A stretch of DNA of 64,000 nt from Serratia marcescens (GCF_006715005.1 NZ_VFMJ01000001.1:124001-188000), one strand, 5' to 3'; positions 17,377 to 27,429 are shown, counted from the stretch's first letter. Notes: generated from the sequence alone by a model not told the origin. Numbers and translations are program-made.

Positions 17377-18579
17377 ATGCAATCATTTGACGTGATTATC
17401 GCCGGGGGTGGTATGGTGGGGCTGGCGTTGGCCTGCGGCCTGCAGGGCAGCGGGCTGCGCGTGGCGGTGCTGGAGCAGCGTCAGCCGGAGATGGCGCCGC
17501 CGTCGGAACAGCCGGCCCTGCGCGTCTCCGCCATCAATGCCGCCAGCGAGCGTTTGCTGCAGCACATCGGCGTGTGGGACGACATTCTCCAACTGCGCGC
17601 CAGCGCCTACAACGCGATGGAAGTGTGGGATCGCGACAGCTTCGGCAAGATTGCTTTCCGCGGCGACGAGTGCGGCTTCAGCCATCTCGGCCACATCATC
17701 GAAAACTCGGTGATCCAGCAGGCGCTGTGGAAACGCGCCGAAAGCCTGTCGGACATCACGCTGATTACCCCGGCCGCACTCAAGCAGGTGGCATGGGGCG
17801 AAAATGACGCCTTCGTCACGCTGGAGGACGGGCGCATGCTGACCGCCCGGCTGGTGATCGGCGCCGATGGTGCCCAGTCGTGGCTGCGTCAGCACGCCGA
17901 TATTCCGCTCACCTTCTGGGATTACCGCCACCACGCGCTGGTGGCCACCATTCGCACCGAAGAACCGCATCAGGCGACGGCGCGGCAAATTTTCCACGGT
18001 GACGGCATTTTGGCGTTCCTACCGTTCAGCGATCCGCATTTGAGCTCCATCGTCTGGTCGGTGACGCCGGAAGACGCCGAACGGCTCAAACAGCTTGAAC
18101 CGGAGCAATTCAACCGCGAACTGGCGATGACCTTCGACATGCGCCTGGGGGCTTGCAGCCTGGAAAGCGAACGCTTGGCGTTCCCGTTGACCGGTCGCTA
18201 TGCGCGCAGTTTCGCCGCGCACCGTCTGGCGCTGGTAGGCGATGCGGCGCATACCGTGCATCCGCTGGCCGGGCAGGGCGTGAACCTGGGCTTTATGGAT
18301 GCCGCCGAGCTGATTTCCGAACTGCGCCGCCTGCAGCGGCAGGGCAAGGATATCGGCCAGCACCTCTATCTGCGCCGCTATGAGCGCCGTCGCAAACATG
18401 GCGCGGCGGTGATGCTGGCCAGCATGCAGGGTTTCCGCGAACTGTTCGACGGCAACCACCCGGCCAAAAAGCTGCTGCGCGATGTGGGTCTGCGGCTGGC
18501 GGACAGCCTGCCTGGCGTCAAGCCTAAGCTGGTGCGTCAGGCGATGGGCCTGAACGATCTGCCCGAGTGGCTTGCCTGA
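17377..18579 (+). CDS. ubiI: 2-octaprenylphenol hydroxylase
   Basis: 400 residues (E. coli UbiI/VisC 400). Introduces the C5 hydroxyl of ubiquinone. FAD motifs: GGGMVGLALACGLQG at the N-terminus, GADGAQSWLR in the middle and LVGDAAHTVHPLAGQGVNLGFMDA. It is a paralogue of UbiH and lies 78 bp downstream of it. An AAGGAAAT ribosome region precedes the ATG. Confidence 0.96.
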   Translation: MQSFDVIIAGGGMVGLALACGLQGSGLRVAVLEQRQPEMAPPSEQPALRVSAINAASERLLQHIGVWDDILQLRASAYNAMEVWDRDSFGKIAFRGDECGFSHLGHIIENSVIQQALWKRAESLSDITLITPAALKQVAWGENDAFVTLEDGRMLTARLVIGADGAQSWLRQHADIPLTFWDYRHHALVATIRTEEPHQATARQIFHGDGILAFLPFSDPHLSSIVWSVTPEDAERLKQLEPEQFNRELAMTFDMRLGACSLESERLAFPLTGRYARSFAAHRLALVGDAAHTVHPLAGQGVNLGFMDAAELISELRRLQRQGKDIGQHLYLRRYERRRKHGAAVMLASMQGFRELFDGNHPAKKLLRDVGLRLADSLPGVKPKLVRQAMGLNDLPEWLA

Positions 18580-18592
18580 CACCCCGCCTTCT

Positions 18593-18613
18593 GCGAGCCC
18601 TCATCGGGCTCGC
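18593..18613 (+). terminator. Hairpin after ubiI
   Basis: GCGAGCCC / GGGCTCGC, 8-bp stem with a 5-nt loop, 13 bp after the ubiI stop; followed by a pyrimidine-rich but not pure T tract. Confidence 0.6.
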
Positions 18614-19086
18614 GCTTCTCGCCTTATGCCATCGCTTTTCCTTATAAAACCCTTCATTTGAAATAATCTAATTTCAGCCGCTTTTTATCATTACTTTTTC
18701 TAATCCCATGTTCGGTTATCAAAAGTCCGGATCCTATGTGAGGCCATAGGTTTGTTATATAAGTTCGGCGTTTTGCCGCTTTAATTGTTAATTTTGTGCC
18801 TTAAGGCGCATTTTTCCAGTGAAAAACTCTGCACACTAGCCCGGCATTTTACCGCCCCGGAACGGCGATGAGCCTATTTTAACTTATGGTTAATGTGGTC
18901 GTTCGGTGATAAGTTCGAGGGAAAGGTATCGTTTGCGTCACGGCGGTTGCACGCAGTTTCCGCCCGTCCCGGCGCAGCATTTGTGTTGAGCAGTCAGTGC
19001 GCCATGGCGATCGGGCCGCGAGCCAGGCTCCGCCGCATTGCGTGGTAGCACCCTAACTTCTAGCGACGAGTGGAAAGAGGGAAAAG
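18614..19086. other. Long leader and control region of gcvTHP
   Basis: About 470 bp without a gene, an AT-rich first half (18640-18900) and a GC-rich second half. In E. coli this region binds GcvA, Lrp and PurR; the length and AT-richness are consistent with that. Visible elements are a CCTATG-N6-CATAGG inverted repeat (18733-18750) and a PurR-box-like sequence (18923-18938). No glycine riboswitch fold is evident by eye. Confidence 0.45.
18923..18938 (+). promoter_or_regulatory. Candidate PurR box upstream of gcvT
   Basis: AAGGTATCGTTTGCGT agrees with the PurR consensus ANGCAANCGNTTNCNT at 11 of 13 fixed positions, with the mismatches in the left arm. PurR repression of gcvTHP is known in E. 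coli. Position relative to the promoter is not established here. Confidence 0.35.
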
Positions 19087-20184
19087 ATGGCAAAGCAAAC
19101 CCCACTGTACGACCAGCACGTGGCGTGCGGTGCGCGCATGGTAGACTTTCACGGCTGGATGATGCCGCTGCACTACGGCTCGCAGCTCGATGAGCACCAC
19201 GCGGTGCGTCAGGATGCCGGCATGTTCGACGTGTCTCACATGACCATCGTGGATCTGCACGGCGCCCGCAACCGCGAGTTCCTGCGCTACCTGCTGGCGA
19301 ACGACGTCGCCAAACTGACCCAACCCGGTAAGGCGCTGTACACCGGCATGCTGAATGCCTCCGGCGGCGTGATCGACGACCTGATCGTTTATTTCCTCAC
19401 TGAAGACTATTTCCGCCTGGTGGTGAACTCCGCCACGCGCGACAAAGACCTGGCCTGGATCGAAGAGCACGCCACGCCGTATGGCGTAGCGCTGACGGTG
19501 CGCGACGATCTGGCGCTGATCGCAGTGCAGGGCCCGCAAGCCAAAGAGCGTGCCGGCACGCTGTTCACCCCGGAACAAAAAAGTGCGGTCGAAGGCATGA
19601 AGCCGTTCTTCGGCGTGCAGGCCGGCGAGCTGTTCATCGCCACCACCGGTTACACCGGCGAGGCCGGCTATGAGATCGCGCTGCCGAAAGAGCAGGCGGC
19701 GGATTTCTGGCAAAAATTGCTGGCCGCGGGCGTCAAGCCGGCCGGTCTGGGCGCGCGCGACACGCTGCGTCTGGAAGCGGGCATGAACCTCTACGGGCAA
19801 GAGATGGACGAAGGCGTTTCACCGCTGGCCGCCAACATGGGCTGGACCATCGCCTGGCAGCCGGAAGATCGTCGTTTCATCGGCCGCGAAGCGCTGGAAC
19901 AACAGCGCGAGCAGGGCACCGAGCAACTGGTCGGCTTGATCATGACGGAAAAAGGCGTATTACGTAATGAGCTGCCGGTGCGTTTCACCGACGCGGCGGG
20001 GCAAACCCATGAAGGCGTGATCACCAGCGGCTCGTTCTCTCCGACGCTGGGCTTCAGCATCGCGCTGGCACGCGTGCCTGCCGGCATCGGTGAGCAGGCC
20101 ATCGTGCAGATCCGCAACCGTGAAATGCCGGTCAAAGTGACCAAGCCCGGTTTCGTTCGCGCCGGCAAGCCGCTGACAAATTGA
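19087..20184 (+). CDS. gcvT: Glycine cleavage system T protein (aminomethyltransferase)
   Basis: 365 residues (E. coli 364). It transfers the methylene group from aminomethyl-lipoyl GcvH to tetrahydrofolate and releases ammonia. Characteristic blocks are [35 protein letters not shown] and [12 protein letters not shown], with [23 protein letters not shown] as the folate-site region. First gene of the gcvTHP operon. It ends 163 bp before gcvH, a gap occupied by an ERIC repeat. Confidence 0.97.
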   Translation: MAKQTPLYDQHVACGARMVDFHGWMMPLHYGSQLDEHHAVRQDAGMFDVSHMTIVDLHGARNREFLRYLLANDVAKLTQPGKALYTGMLNASGGVIDDLIVYFLTEDYFRLVVNSATRDKDLAWIEEHATPYGVALTVRDDLALIAVQGPQAKERAGTLFTPEQKSAVEGMKPFFGVQAGELFIATTGYTGEAGYEIALPKEQAADFWQKLLAAGVKPAGLGARDTLRLEAGMNLYGQEMDEGVSPLAANMGWTIAWQPEDRRFIGREALEQQREQGTEQLVGLIMTEKGVLRNELPVRFTDAAGQTHEGVITSGSFSPTLGFSIALARVPAGIGEQAIVQIRNREMPVKVTKPGFVRAGKPLTN

Positions 20185-20197
20185 TTTTTATTGATTC

Positions 20198-20320
20198 TTC
20201 CCTAGGGATTTCGCGCTGCGGCCAGGCGGCGAGTGCGCGAGTCCTCGGGAGCTTACTGCGGTAAGTGACCGAGGTGAACGTATGCAGCCAACAACGCTGC
20301 AGTGTGAAAGACGACGGGAA
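20198..20320. repeat. ERIC element (enterobacterial repetitive intergenic consensus)
   Basis: About 123 bp. The central block CGGGAGCTTACTGCGGTAAG followed by TGACCGAGGTGAACG matches the ERIC core, including most of the ERIC2 primer sequence. The ends are inverted repeats (TTCCCTAGGG at 20198 against CGACGGGAA at 20312), and the central part can fold as a long hairpin. It fills the gcvT-gcvH gap and is transcribed within the operon. Confidence 0.88.
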
Positions 20321-20347
20321 ATTATTTCTTCGAAGGAGTAACCGGCT

Positions 20348-20734
20348 ATGAGCAATGTGCCAACAGAATTGAAATACGCATCCTCCCACGAGTGGGTTCG
20401 TTCAGAAGGTAACGGCGTTTACACCGTAGGCATCACCGAACATGCGCAGGAACTGCTGGGCGATATGGTGTTTGTCGATCTGCCGGAAGTGGGCCGCAAC
20501 GTCGCCGCCGGTGAAGATTGCGCCGTGGCGGAATCCGTCAAGGCGGCGTCGGACATTTACGCGCCAATCAGCGGCGAAATCGTGGCGGTGAACAGCGAGC
20601 TGGAAAGCTCCCCGGAGCTGGTGAACAGCGAACCTTACGGTGACGGCTTCCTGTTCCAGATTAAAGCCTCCGACGAAGGCGAGCTGGCGAACCTGCTGGA
20701 CGCCGCGGCTTATCAGGCCTCGATCGACGAGTAA
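20348..20734 (+). CDS. gcvH: Glycine cleavage system H protein
   Basis: 128 residues (E. coli 129). The lipoyl carrier that shuttles the aminomethyl intermediate from GcvP to GcvT and then to lipoamide dehydrogenase. The lipoylation site is Lys65 in [22 protein letters not shown] and [22 protein letters not shown] are typical. A GAAGGAG ribosome site lies at 20331-20337, just beyond the ERIC repeat. Confidence 0.97.
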   Translation: MSNVPTELKYASSHEWVRSEGNGVYTVGITEHAQELLGDMVFVDLPEVGRNVAAGEDCAVAESVKAASDIYAPISGEIVAVNSELESSPELVNSEPYGDGFLFQIKASDEGELANLLDAAAYQASIDE

Positions 20735-20743
20735 TCGTGACCG

Positions 20744-20772
20744 CGCCCCAGGCCTTTCGGCCGGGGCGTTTT
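20744..20772 (+). terminator. Intra-operon hairpin with T-run between gcvH and gcvP
   Basis: A 10-bp GC stem (CGCCCC, bulged A, GGCC / GGCC, GGGGCG) with a TTTC loop followed by TTTT, 10 bp after the gcvH stop and 55 bp before gcvP. By form it is a Rho-independent terminator, probably partial, so that gcvT-gcvH transcripts exceed full gcvTHP transcripts. Confidence 0.7.
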
Positions 20773-20826
20773 AGTTACCGTTCAAGCTATATCCCGTATC
20801 ACGCAAGCATTCAGGAATTTGTAGCA

Positions 20827-23706
20827 ATGACTCAGACACTCAGCCAACTCGAACACAGCGAAGCGTTCATTGAACGCCACATCGGCTCTTCTGCGGAACA
20901 ACGCCAGGAGTTGCTGGCAGCGGTGGGCGCTCGCTCGCTCAGCGCGCTGATCCAACAGATCGTGCCGGCGGACATTCAGCTGCCGGGGCCGCCGCCGGTC
21001 GGCGACGCGGCGACCGAACACCAGGCGCTGGCTGAGCTGAAGGCGATCGCCTCGCAAAATCAGCGCTACAAATCCTATATCGGCATGGGCTACAGCGCCG
21101 TGCTGACGCCGCCGGTGATCCTGCGCAACATGCTGGAAAACCCGGGCTGGTACACCGCTTATACCCCTTATCAGCCGGAAGTGTCGCAGGGCCGCCTGGA
21201 AGCGCTGCTGAACTTCCAGACCGTGACCCTCGATCTGACCGGCCTGGATCTGGCTTCCGCATCGCTGTTGGATGAAGCGACCGCCGCCGCCGAAGCGATG
21301 GCGTTGGCCAAACGCGCCAGCAAACTGAAAGACGCCAACCGCTTCTTCGTGGCTGACGACGTGCATCCGCAAACGCTGGACGTGGTGCGCACCCGCGCCG
21401 AAACCTTCGGCTTCGACGTCATCGTCGATAAAGCGGAAAAAGTGCTGGAGCTGGACGGCGTGTTCGGCGTGCTGCTGCAACAGGTGGGCACCACCGGTGA
21501 GCTGCACGACTACAGCGCGCTGCTGGCCGAATTGAAATCGCGCAAAATCATCACCAGCGTGGCCGCCGACATCATGGCTTTGGTGCTGTTGACCGCGCCG
21601 GGCAAGCAGGGTGCCGATGTGGTGTTCGGCTCCGCGCAGCGCTTCGGCGTGCCGATGGGCTACGGTGGCCCGCATGCCGCCTTCTTCGCCTGCCGCGACG
21701 AGTTCAAGCGTTCGATGCCGGGCCGCATTATTGGCGTTTCCCGCGATGCCGCCGGCAACACCGCGCTGCGCATGGCGATGCAGACTCGCGAGCAGCATAT
21801 CCGCCGCGAGAAGGCCAACTCGAATATCTGTACCTCGCAGGTGCTGCTGGCGAACATCGCCAGCCTGTACGCGGTGTACCATGGCCCGCAAGGGCTGCAG
21901 CGCATCGCCGGGCGTATCCACCGCCTGACCGACATTCTGGCCGCCGGGCTGCAGAAGGCCGGTCTGACGCTGCGTCACAACACCTGGTTCGACACCCTGA
22001 CCGTTGAAGTGAAAGACAAAGCCGCCGTGCTGGAACGTGCGCTGAGCTTCGGCATCAACCTGCGTAACGACATTCACGGCGCCGTGGGCATCACGCTGGA
22101 TGAAGCCACCTCCCGTGAAGACGTGCAAACGCTGTTCGCACTGCTGGCCGGCGACAACCACGGCCTGGACATCGACGCGCTGGACGCGGCGGTGAGCAAG
22201 AACAGCGCATCGATCCCGGCCGCCATGTTGCGCCAGGACCCGATCCTGACCCACCCGGTATTCAACCGCTATCACAGCGAAACCGAGATGATGCGTTACA
22301 TGCATCGCTTGGAGCGTAAGGATCTGGCGCTGAACCAGGCGATGATCCCACTGGGCTCTTGCACCATGAAATTGAACGCTGCGGCGGAAATGATCCCGAT
22401 CACCTGGCCTGAATTCTCCGAACTGCACCCGTTCTGCCCGCCGGAGCAGGCTGCCGGTTACCAACAGATGATCGGCCAACTGTCTCAGTGGCTGGTGCAG
22501 CTGACCGGCTATGACGCGGTATGCATGCAGCCGAACTCCGGCGCGCAGGGCGAATACGCCGGCCTGCTGGCTATCCGTCGCTACCACGAAAGCCGCAACG
22601 AAGCGGGCCGCCACGTCTGCCTGATCCCGAGCTCGGCGCACGGCACCAACCCGGCCTCTGCCCAAATGGCGGGCATGAGCGTGGTCGTGGTCGCTTGCGA
22701 CAAGAACGGCAACATCGATCTGCACGATCTGCGCGTCAAGGCAGAGCAGGCAGGTGAAGAACTCTCTTGTATCATGGTGACCTACCCGTCGACCCACGGC
22801 GTGTATGAAGAAACCATCCGTGAAGTGTGCCAGATCGTGCATCAGTTCGGCGGTCAGGTATATCTGGACGGCGCCAACATGAACGCCCAGGTGGGCATCA
22901 CCACGCCAGGCTACATCGGTGCGGACGTTTCGCACCTCAACCTGCATAAAACCTTCTGCATCCCGCACGGCGGCGGCGGCCCGGGCATGGGCCCTATCGG
23001 CGTGAAAGCGCACCTGGCGCCGTTCGTACCGGGCCACAGCGTCGTGCAGATCGACGGCGTAACCACCCAGCAGGGCGCGGTCTCCGCGGCGCCGTTCGGC
23101 AGCGCCTCCATCCTGCCTATCAGCTGGATGTACATCCGCATGATGGGCGCGGAAGGCCTGAAGCAGGCCAGCCAGATGGCGATCCTGAATGCCAACTACA
23201 TCGCAACTCGTCTGAAAGACGCGTATCCGATCCTGTATACCGGCCGCGATCACCGCGTGGCGCACGAATGTATCCTCGATATTCGTCCGCTGAAGGAAGA
23301 GACCGGCATCAGCGAAATGGACATCGCCAAGCGCCTGATCGACTTTGGCTTCCACGCGCCGACCATGTCGTTCCCGGTGGCGGGCACGCTGATGGTCGAG
23401 CCGACCGAGTCGGAAAGCAAAGTGGAGCTGGATCGCTTTATCGATGCCATGCTGGCGATCCGCAGCGAGATCGACCGCGTCGCCAAAGGCGAATGGCCGC
23501 TGGAAGACAACCCGCTGGTGAATGCGCCGCACGTGCAGGCGGAGCTGGTCAACGACTGGCAGCACCCGTACAGCCGCGAGCTGGCGGTGTTCCCGGTGGC
23601 CGGCGTACGCGAGAACAAGTACTGGCCGAGCGTTAAGCGTCTGGACGACGTGTACGGCGACCGTAACCTGTTCTGCTCTTGCGTGCCGATGAGCGATTAC
23701 GAATAA
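20827..23706 (+). CDS. gcvP: Glycine dehydrogenase (decarboxylating), P protein
   Basis: 959 residues (E. coli 957). The PLP-dependent decarboxylase of the glycine cleavage system, with two homologous halves fused. The PLP lysine is about residue 708 in [22 protein letters not shown]-terminal [14 protein letters not shown] and [18 protein letters not shown] are typical. The frame extends 30 codons upstream, but the ATG at 20827 matches the family start, and the upstream Met lies inside the gcvH-gcvP hairpin region. Third gene of the operon. Confidence 0.97.
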   Translation: MTQTLSQLEHSEAFIERHIGSSAEQRQELLAAVGARSLSALIQQIVPADIQLPGPPPVGDAATEHQALAELKAIASQNQRYKSYIGMGYSAVLTPPVILRNMLENPGWYTAYTPYQPEVSQGRLEALLNFQTVTLDLTGLDLASASLLDEATAAAEAMALAKRASKLKDANRFFVADDVHPQTLDVVRTRAETFGFDVIVDKAEKVLELDGVFGVLLQQVGTTGELHDYSALLAELKSRKIITSVAADIMALVLLTAPGKQGADVVFGSAQRFGVPMGYGGPHAAFFACRDEFKRSMPGRIIGVSRDAAGNTALRMAMQTREQHIRREKANSNICTSQVLLANIASLYAVYHGPQGLQRIAGRIHRLTDILAAGLQKAGLTLRHNTWFDTLTVEVKDKAAVLERALSFGINLRNDIHGAVGITLDEATSREDVQTLFALLAGDNHGLDIDALDAAVSKNSASIPAAMLRQDPILTHPVFNRYHSETEMMRYMHRLERKDLALNQAMIPLGSCTMKLNAAAEMIPITWPEFSELHPFCPPEQAAGYQQMIGQLSQWLVQLTGYDAVCMQPNSGAQGEYAGLLAIRRYHESRNEAGRHVCLIPSSAHGTNPASAQMAGMSVVVVACDKNGNIDLHDLRVKAEQAGEELSCIMVTYPSTHGVYEETIREVCQIVHQFGGQVYLDGANMNAQVGITTPGYIGADVSHLNLHKTFCIPHGGGGPGMGPIGVKAHLAPFVPGHSVVQIDGVTTQQGAVSAAPFGSASILPISWMYIRMMGAEGLKQASQMAILNANYIATRLKDAYPILYTGRDHRVAHECILDIRPLKEETGISEMDIAKRLIDFGFHAPTMSFPVAGTLMVEPTESESKVELDRFIDAMLAIRSEIDRVAKGEWPLEDNPLVNAPHVQAELVNDWQHPYSRELAVFPVAGVRENKYWPSVKRLDDVYGDRNLFCSCVPMSDYE

Positions 23707-23731
23707 CACGTTCGGCAAAGTTTGTGTTCGG

Positions 23732-23761
23732 GGGACACCGCATCATGCGGTGTCCCTTTTT
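23732..23761 (+). terminator. Terminator of gcvTHP
   Basis: A perfect 12-bp inverted repeat (GGGACACCGCAT / ATGCGGTGTCCC) followed by five T, 26 bp after the gcvP stop. Confidence 0.9.
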
Positions 23762-23814
23762 ATTTTATAGCGGCCTATTCTTTCCTGTACGTTCCCACGA
23801 TTTGAGGAGTCACC

Positions 23815-24780
23815 ATGCAAGCGGCAATCGTAACAGCGCTGGGGCAAGCCCCGGTTTTCGGCAATTTTGAGGAGCCCCAGGTACAGGTGAATGAAGTGCC
23901 GATAGACGTTCTGGCGGCCGGCATCAAACAGCTGGATCGCGCCACCGTCGCCGGCACCCACTATTCCAGCCCGAAGCAATTGCCGATTGTGCCCGGTACC
24001 GACGGCGTGGGCCGTACGGCGGACGGAAAACGGGTGTACTTTGCCTCCTTCCGCCGTCCTTACGGTGCGATGGCTGAGCGTAGCGTCGCGTCATGGACGG
24101 TGCCGGTGCCGGAGGCGGTGGACGACGCCACGGCGGCGGCGTTGATCAACCCAGCCTTCGCCGCCTGGCTGCCGTTGCGCTGGCGAGCGGATCTGCAGCC
24201 CGGTGAAACGGTGCTGATCATCGGCGCCACCGGCACCTCGGGCAAACTGGCGGTTGCCGCAGCGCGTCAGGCAGGGGCCGGACGTATCGTTGCCGCCGGC
24301 CGTCGGCTGAGCGTGCTGGAGGCGTTGGGCGTAGACGCCACGGTGGATCTGAGCCTGCAGGGCGAGGCGCTGACGCAGGCCTTCGCGGCGGCGGCGGGGC
24401 CGGGCGGTTATCAGGTGATCGTCGATTATATCTGGGGCCCGGCGACCGAAGCGCTGCTCGCGACGCTGAACAATCACGATCTCTCGTCTTACGCCGGCGG
24501 ACGCGGCATTCGCCTGGTCAACGTCGGCTCGATGGCCGCGCCGGACATCCGGCTGCCGGCGGCGGTATTGCGCAGCAATCAGCTGCAGATCCTCGGCAGC
24601 GGTACCGGCAACTTCCCGCCGATCCCGGAGATGCAGCGCTACGCGACCGAGATTTTGGCACTGGCGGCGACGGGCGCGCTCACTATCGAGACGCAGGAAC
24701 ACGCGTTGGCGGAGATCGCCGAGGTGTGGGATCTGAACAAGAAAAGCGACGTGCGTTCGGTGATACGCATCGCCCGTTAA
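23815..24780 (+). CDS. Zinc-independent quinone-oxidoreductase-like MDR protein
   Basis: 321 residues of the medium-chain dehydrogenase/reductase superfamily. The catalytic domain is N-terminal (VPGTDGVGRTADGKRVYF) and the Rossmann domain holds VLIIGATGTSGKLAVAAARQAGAGRIVAAGR. The Cys and His ligands for catalytic zinc are absent, as in the quinone oxidoreductase (QOR) branch. It probably reduces a quinone or enone with NADPH; the substrate is unknown. A GAGGAG ribosome site precedes the ATG. Convergent with the acetyltransferase at 24791. Confidence 0.8.
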   Translation: MQAAIVTALGQAPVFGNFEEPQVQVNEVPIDVLAAGIKQLDRATVAGTHYSSPKQLPIVPGTDGVGRTADGKRVYFASFRRPYGAMAERSVASWTVPVPEAVDDATAAALINPAFAAWLPLRWRADLQPGETVLIIGATGTSGKLAVAAARQAGAGRIVAAGRRLSVLEALGVDATVDLSLQGEALTQAFAAAAGPGGYQVIVDYIWGPATEALLATLNNHDLSSYAGGRGIRLVNVGSMAAPDIRLPAAVLRSNQLQILGSGTGNFPPIPEMQRYATEILALAATGALTIETQEHALAEIAEVWDLNKKSDVRSVIRIAR

Positions 24781-24790
24781 GTTCCGGCCG

Positions 24791-25321
24791 CTAGCGACAA
24801 GGGCAGACCAGATGAATATCCTCCGGCTCACGGGCGAACAATTCCGTATCCGGGTGTTCGATGAGCCGGCACCCTTGCGCCAGATAGAAGTCTACGGTGC
24901 TTTTGTTGGGGATGGAGGAGACGTACAGCCCGGCAGCGCCTTCTTGCGCCGCCTGGCGCAGGCAGAGCTGGAACAGCTGCCTGCCCAATCCCTGGCCGCG
25001 TTTGTGCGCGCTGACGTAAAAGAACAGCAGTTGGCGCAGATCCCGCTGCGGGCCGCGCGGTTCGGTGTCCAACGCCGCCGCCGCCACGATCTCCTCGCCT
25101 TCGAACAGCGCGAAGAACGCGCCGCCGCGGTCGAAGCACGCTTCGTGGATCGGCGTATAGGTTTCCCGATCGTGCGGATCCCAGCCGCGCACATCGTAGT
25201 ACTCCGCATAGGGCTGCAGCTTGCCGTCCTGCAGGCGATACAGGGTGTCGATAATTTCGCTGCGGTCGATATCCCATAGCCGGTCGAGTTGCTGCCGCTG
25301 CAGCAGAACAGGGGCGATCAT
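24791..25321 (-). CDS. GNAT-family N-acetyltransferase
   Basis: 176 residues. The acetyl-CoA-binding motif A is LLFFYVSAHKRGQGLGRQLFQ near residues 98-118, followed by a late PNKSTVDFYLAQGCRLIEH block typical of GNAT motif B. The substrate cannot be told. It begins 8 bp after the stop of the histidine kinase gene on the same strand, so it may be the third gene of that operon. Confidence 0.82.
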   Translation of the reverse strand: MIAPVLLQRQQLDRLWDIDRSEIIDTLYRLQDGKLQPYAEYYDVRGWDPHDRETYTPIHEACFDRGGAFFALFEGEEIVAAAALDTEPRGPQRDLRQLLFFYVSAHKRGQGLGRQLFQLCLRQAAQEGAAGLYVSSIPNKSTVDFYLAQGCRLIEHPDTELFAREPEDIHLVCPCR

Positions 25322-25329
25322 GCTCGTTG

Positions 25330-26736
25330 TTAACTCTCAGTCTGTGGCCGGTAACTTTCCGGCAAATCGATGATGAAGCCGATGCCGCGATCGTCGAGGC
25401 CTTCGGTGACGCGCAGCTGTGCGCCGATTTTGTCGGCCAGGTTTCGGGCGATGGCCAACCCCAGTCCACTGCCGGTTTGCTGCGTGCCAGGCACGCGGTA
25501 AAAGCGCTCAAACAGGCGGGAACGGTGTTCTTCGCTCACCCCGGGGCCGTTGTCGCGCAACGTAATATAGCAGCCGAGCGGCGCCAACGAGCGGATATTG
25601 GCTTCGATGCGGCTGCCGGGTGGCGCGTACTTGAGCGCATTGTCCAGCAGGTTGGTGAAGATGGCGATCAGCGCATGGCGATCGGTACTCACCACCACGT
25701 CCTCGCTGCCGTCGAGCGAGAGTTCCACATCCTTTTCCAGCGCATAGGGGACGTGCTGCGCGATGCATTTGCCGATCTCTGCGTAGATGTCCACCGCCTC
25801 AATTTTCAGTGGGAAATCTTCCGCCTCCAGCTTGGCCAGGTTGATCAGCTGTCGCGACAGCGATGCCGCGCGATCCAGCCCCTGTTGCATGTCGGCGATG
25901 ATCTCCCGGCGCTCCTGCTGCTCGCCGACCTGGGTCAGCAGGTGCAGCTGCGCCAGCACGGCGGCGATCGGCGTGCGCAGTTCGTGCGCGGCGTCGGCCA
26001 TAAAGCGTTTCTCGCGCTGGTTAGCGGCGTCGATGCGCGCCATCAGCTTGTTGACTTCCACCACCACCGGCCGGATTTCCTGATACTGCGCGCGGACGTT
26101 GATCGGCGACAGGTTGCCAGGCTGACGATCGGAGATGGTGCGGGCGATCTGGCGCAGCGGCCGCAGGCTGAAATAGGCGGTAAACAGCAAGGTGACGATA
26201 ATGGCTGCCAGAATGCCCAGCAGCGGTACGGCGGTGCTCTCCGCCGGATTGCCGAAGATCGTGGTGCGATCGTTGAACGACTCGCCGACAATCACCCGGT
26301 ACTGGCGCTTTTCGCTCCAGCTGCCGGCAAGGTGCCAGTTGGCGCCGGCGTAATTGACGGAGCCGGACAGCACCGAAGGCGGCAGGCGCAGCGGTTCTCC
26401 CTCCGTTTGCGAACAGTAAAGCACCCGGTTATCCCGATCGTAAACGACGAACAGCGGGTGATAGTCGAATTGATCCTGCATGCCATTATTGATGGAATCA
26501 ATGTACATGCTTTCGATGGTTGTGATGATGCCGCGGTAATCAATATTATCGGTGCCGGTTTCATCGAGAATATTGGCGATACCCACGGCGACGATGCGTT
26601 GCTGGTTATCGAAATATTTTTCCATGTCGGGGTAATACCAATATTTCACCCAGGCGACGAGGATCCCCCACAATAATAAAATGGCCAGGACCTGGAAAAT
26701 AATGGTGCGCATAAAGAAGGATTTGAAACCGATCAT
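25330..26736 (-). CDS. Sensor histidine kinase (QseC/PmrB/TctE-like)
   Basis: 468 residues. TM1 is about 9-30 and TM2 about 168-190, enclosing a periplasmic domain of about 135 residues; then a HAMP linker and a HisKA domain with the phosphoacceptor His251 (ADAAHELRTPIAAV), N-box NLLDNALKY and G-box GSGLGLAIA. It forms a pair with the regulator gene 4 bp upstream. The periplasmic domain is not recognisably that of E. coli QseC or PmrB, so the signal is unknown. Confidence 0.9.
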   Translation of the reverse strand: MIGFKSFFMRTIIFQVLAILLLWGILVAWVKYWYYPDMEKYFDNQQRIVAVGIANILDETGTDNIDYRGIITTIESMYIDSINNGMQDQFDYHPLFVVYDRDNRVLYCSQTEGEPLRLPPSVLSGSVNYAGANWHLAGSWSEKRQYRVIVGESFNDRTTIFGNPAESTAVPLLGILAAIIVTLLFTAYFSLRPLRQIARTISDRQPGNLSPINVRAQYQEIRPVVVEVNKLMARIDAANQREKRFMADAAHELRTPIAAVLAQLHLLTQVGEQQERREIIADMQQGLDRAASLSRQLINLAKLEAEDFPLKIEAVDIYAEIGKCIAQHVPYALEKDVELSLDGSEDVVVSTDRHALIAIFTNLLDNALKYAPPGSRIEANIRSLAPLGCYITLRDNGPGVSEEHRSRLFERFYRVPGTQQTGSGLGLAIARNLADKIGAQLRVTEGLDDRGIGFIIDLPESYRPQTES

Positions 26737-26740
26737 TCCG

Positions 26741-27400
26741 CTACTCTTTCTTCAGCAAATAGCCAATGCCGCGTACGGTAATAATTCTTTCTTTACCGAT
26801 CTTGCGCCGTAAATTATGCATGTGCACTTCCAGCGAGTTGCTTTCCACGCTGTCACCGTGGCCGAACAGCCGCTGTTCCAACACCGCTTTGCGCACCACG
26901 GTGCCGGCGCAGCGCATCAGCTCGTGCAGCAGGTGATACTCTTTTTTCGACAGCATCAGCAGTGCGTTATCCAGTGTCACCTGATGGTTGACCGGGTCGA
27001 GATACAGCGTGCCGAGGCTCCAGGTTTGCGAAGCGAAGCCCGCCATACGGCGGTTGACCGCCTTGACGCGCGAGATGAGTTCGGGCAGCGCAAAGGGTTT
27101 GGCCAGAAAGTCGTCCGCACCGGAGTCCAGGCTGTTCACCAGGCTTTCGATGCGGTCGCGGGCGGTCAGGATGATGATGGGGATATTTTGCCCGGCGGCG
27201 CGCCAGGCGATCAGCTTCTGCAAACCATCGCCGTCCGGCAACGTGAGATCCAACAGCATCAAATCGAACCCGCCGGGTGGAAGTTTATTTTCCGCGTCCG
27301 CGAGCAGGCGCACCCAGCACAAATTAAAGCCGGCCAGCTCCAATGCGCGGCACAGCGCCTTGCCTAATTGCAGGTCGTCTTCTACCAACAGTATGTTCAC
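26741..27400 (-). CDS. OmpR-family response regulator (QseB/PmrA/TctD-like)
   Basis: 219 residues. Receiver domain with acidic pocket EDD (7-9), phospho-Asp51 (FDLMLLDLTLPDGDG) and Lys in LAKPFALPEL; then a winged-helix domain (LSKKEYHLLHELMRCAGTVVRKAVLEQRLFG, NSLEVHMHNLRRKIG, TVRGIGYLL). It is close to the PmrA/QseB subfamily. Four half-sites of the kind this subfamily binds lie in the divergent region at 27489-27527, so autoregulation is likely. Confidence 0.92.
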   Translation of the reverse strand: MNILLVEDDLQLGKALCRALELAGFNLCWVRLLADAENKLPPGGFDLMLLDLTLPDGDGLQKLIAWRAAGQNIPIIILTARDRIESLVNSLDSGADDFLAKPFALPELISRVKAVNRRMAGFASQTWSLGTLYLDPVNHQVTLDNALLMLSKKEYHLLHELMRCAGTVVRKAVLEQRLFGHGDSVESNSLEVHMHNLRRKIGKERIITVRGIGYLLKKE

Positions 27401-27429
27401 GTTTGTTCCGCTGAGATCCTCAAGTCGCG

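Noticed and set aside
18580-19086. A glycine riboswitch in the gcvT leader
   Set aside because: No tandem aptamer pattern could be recognised, and to my knowledge enteric gcvTHP is controlled by GcvA, Lrp and PurR instead.
20782-23718. A 978-codon open frame on the minus strand opposite gcvP
   Set aside because: It is a shadow of gcvP in GC-rich DNA: no ribosome site, no family resemblance, and a His/Arg/Gln-rich composition typical of antisense frames. Similar long frames opposite the histidine kinase (25327-26676), lysS and the ABC exporter are rejected for the same reason.
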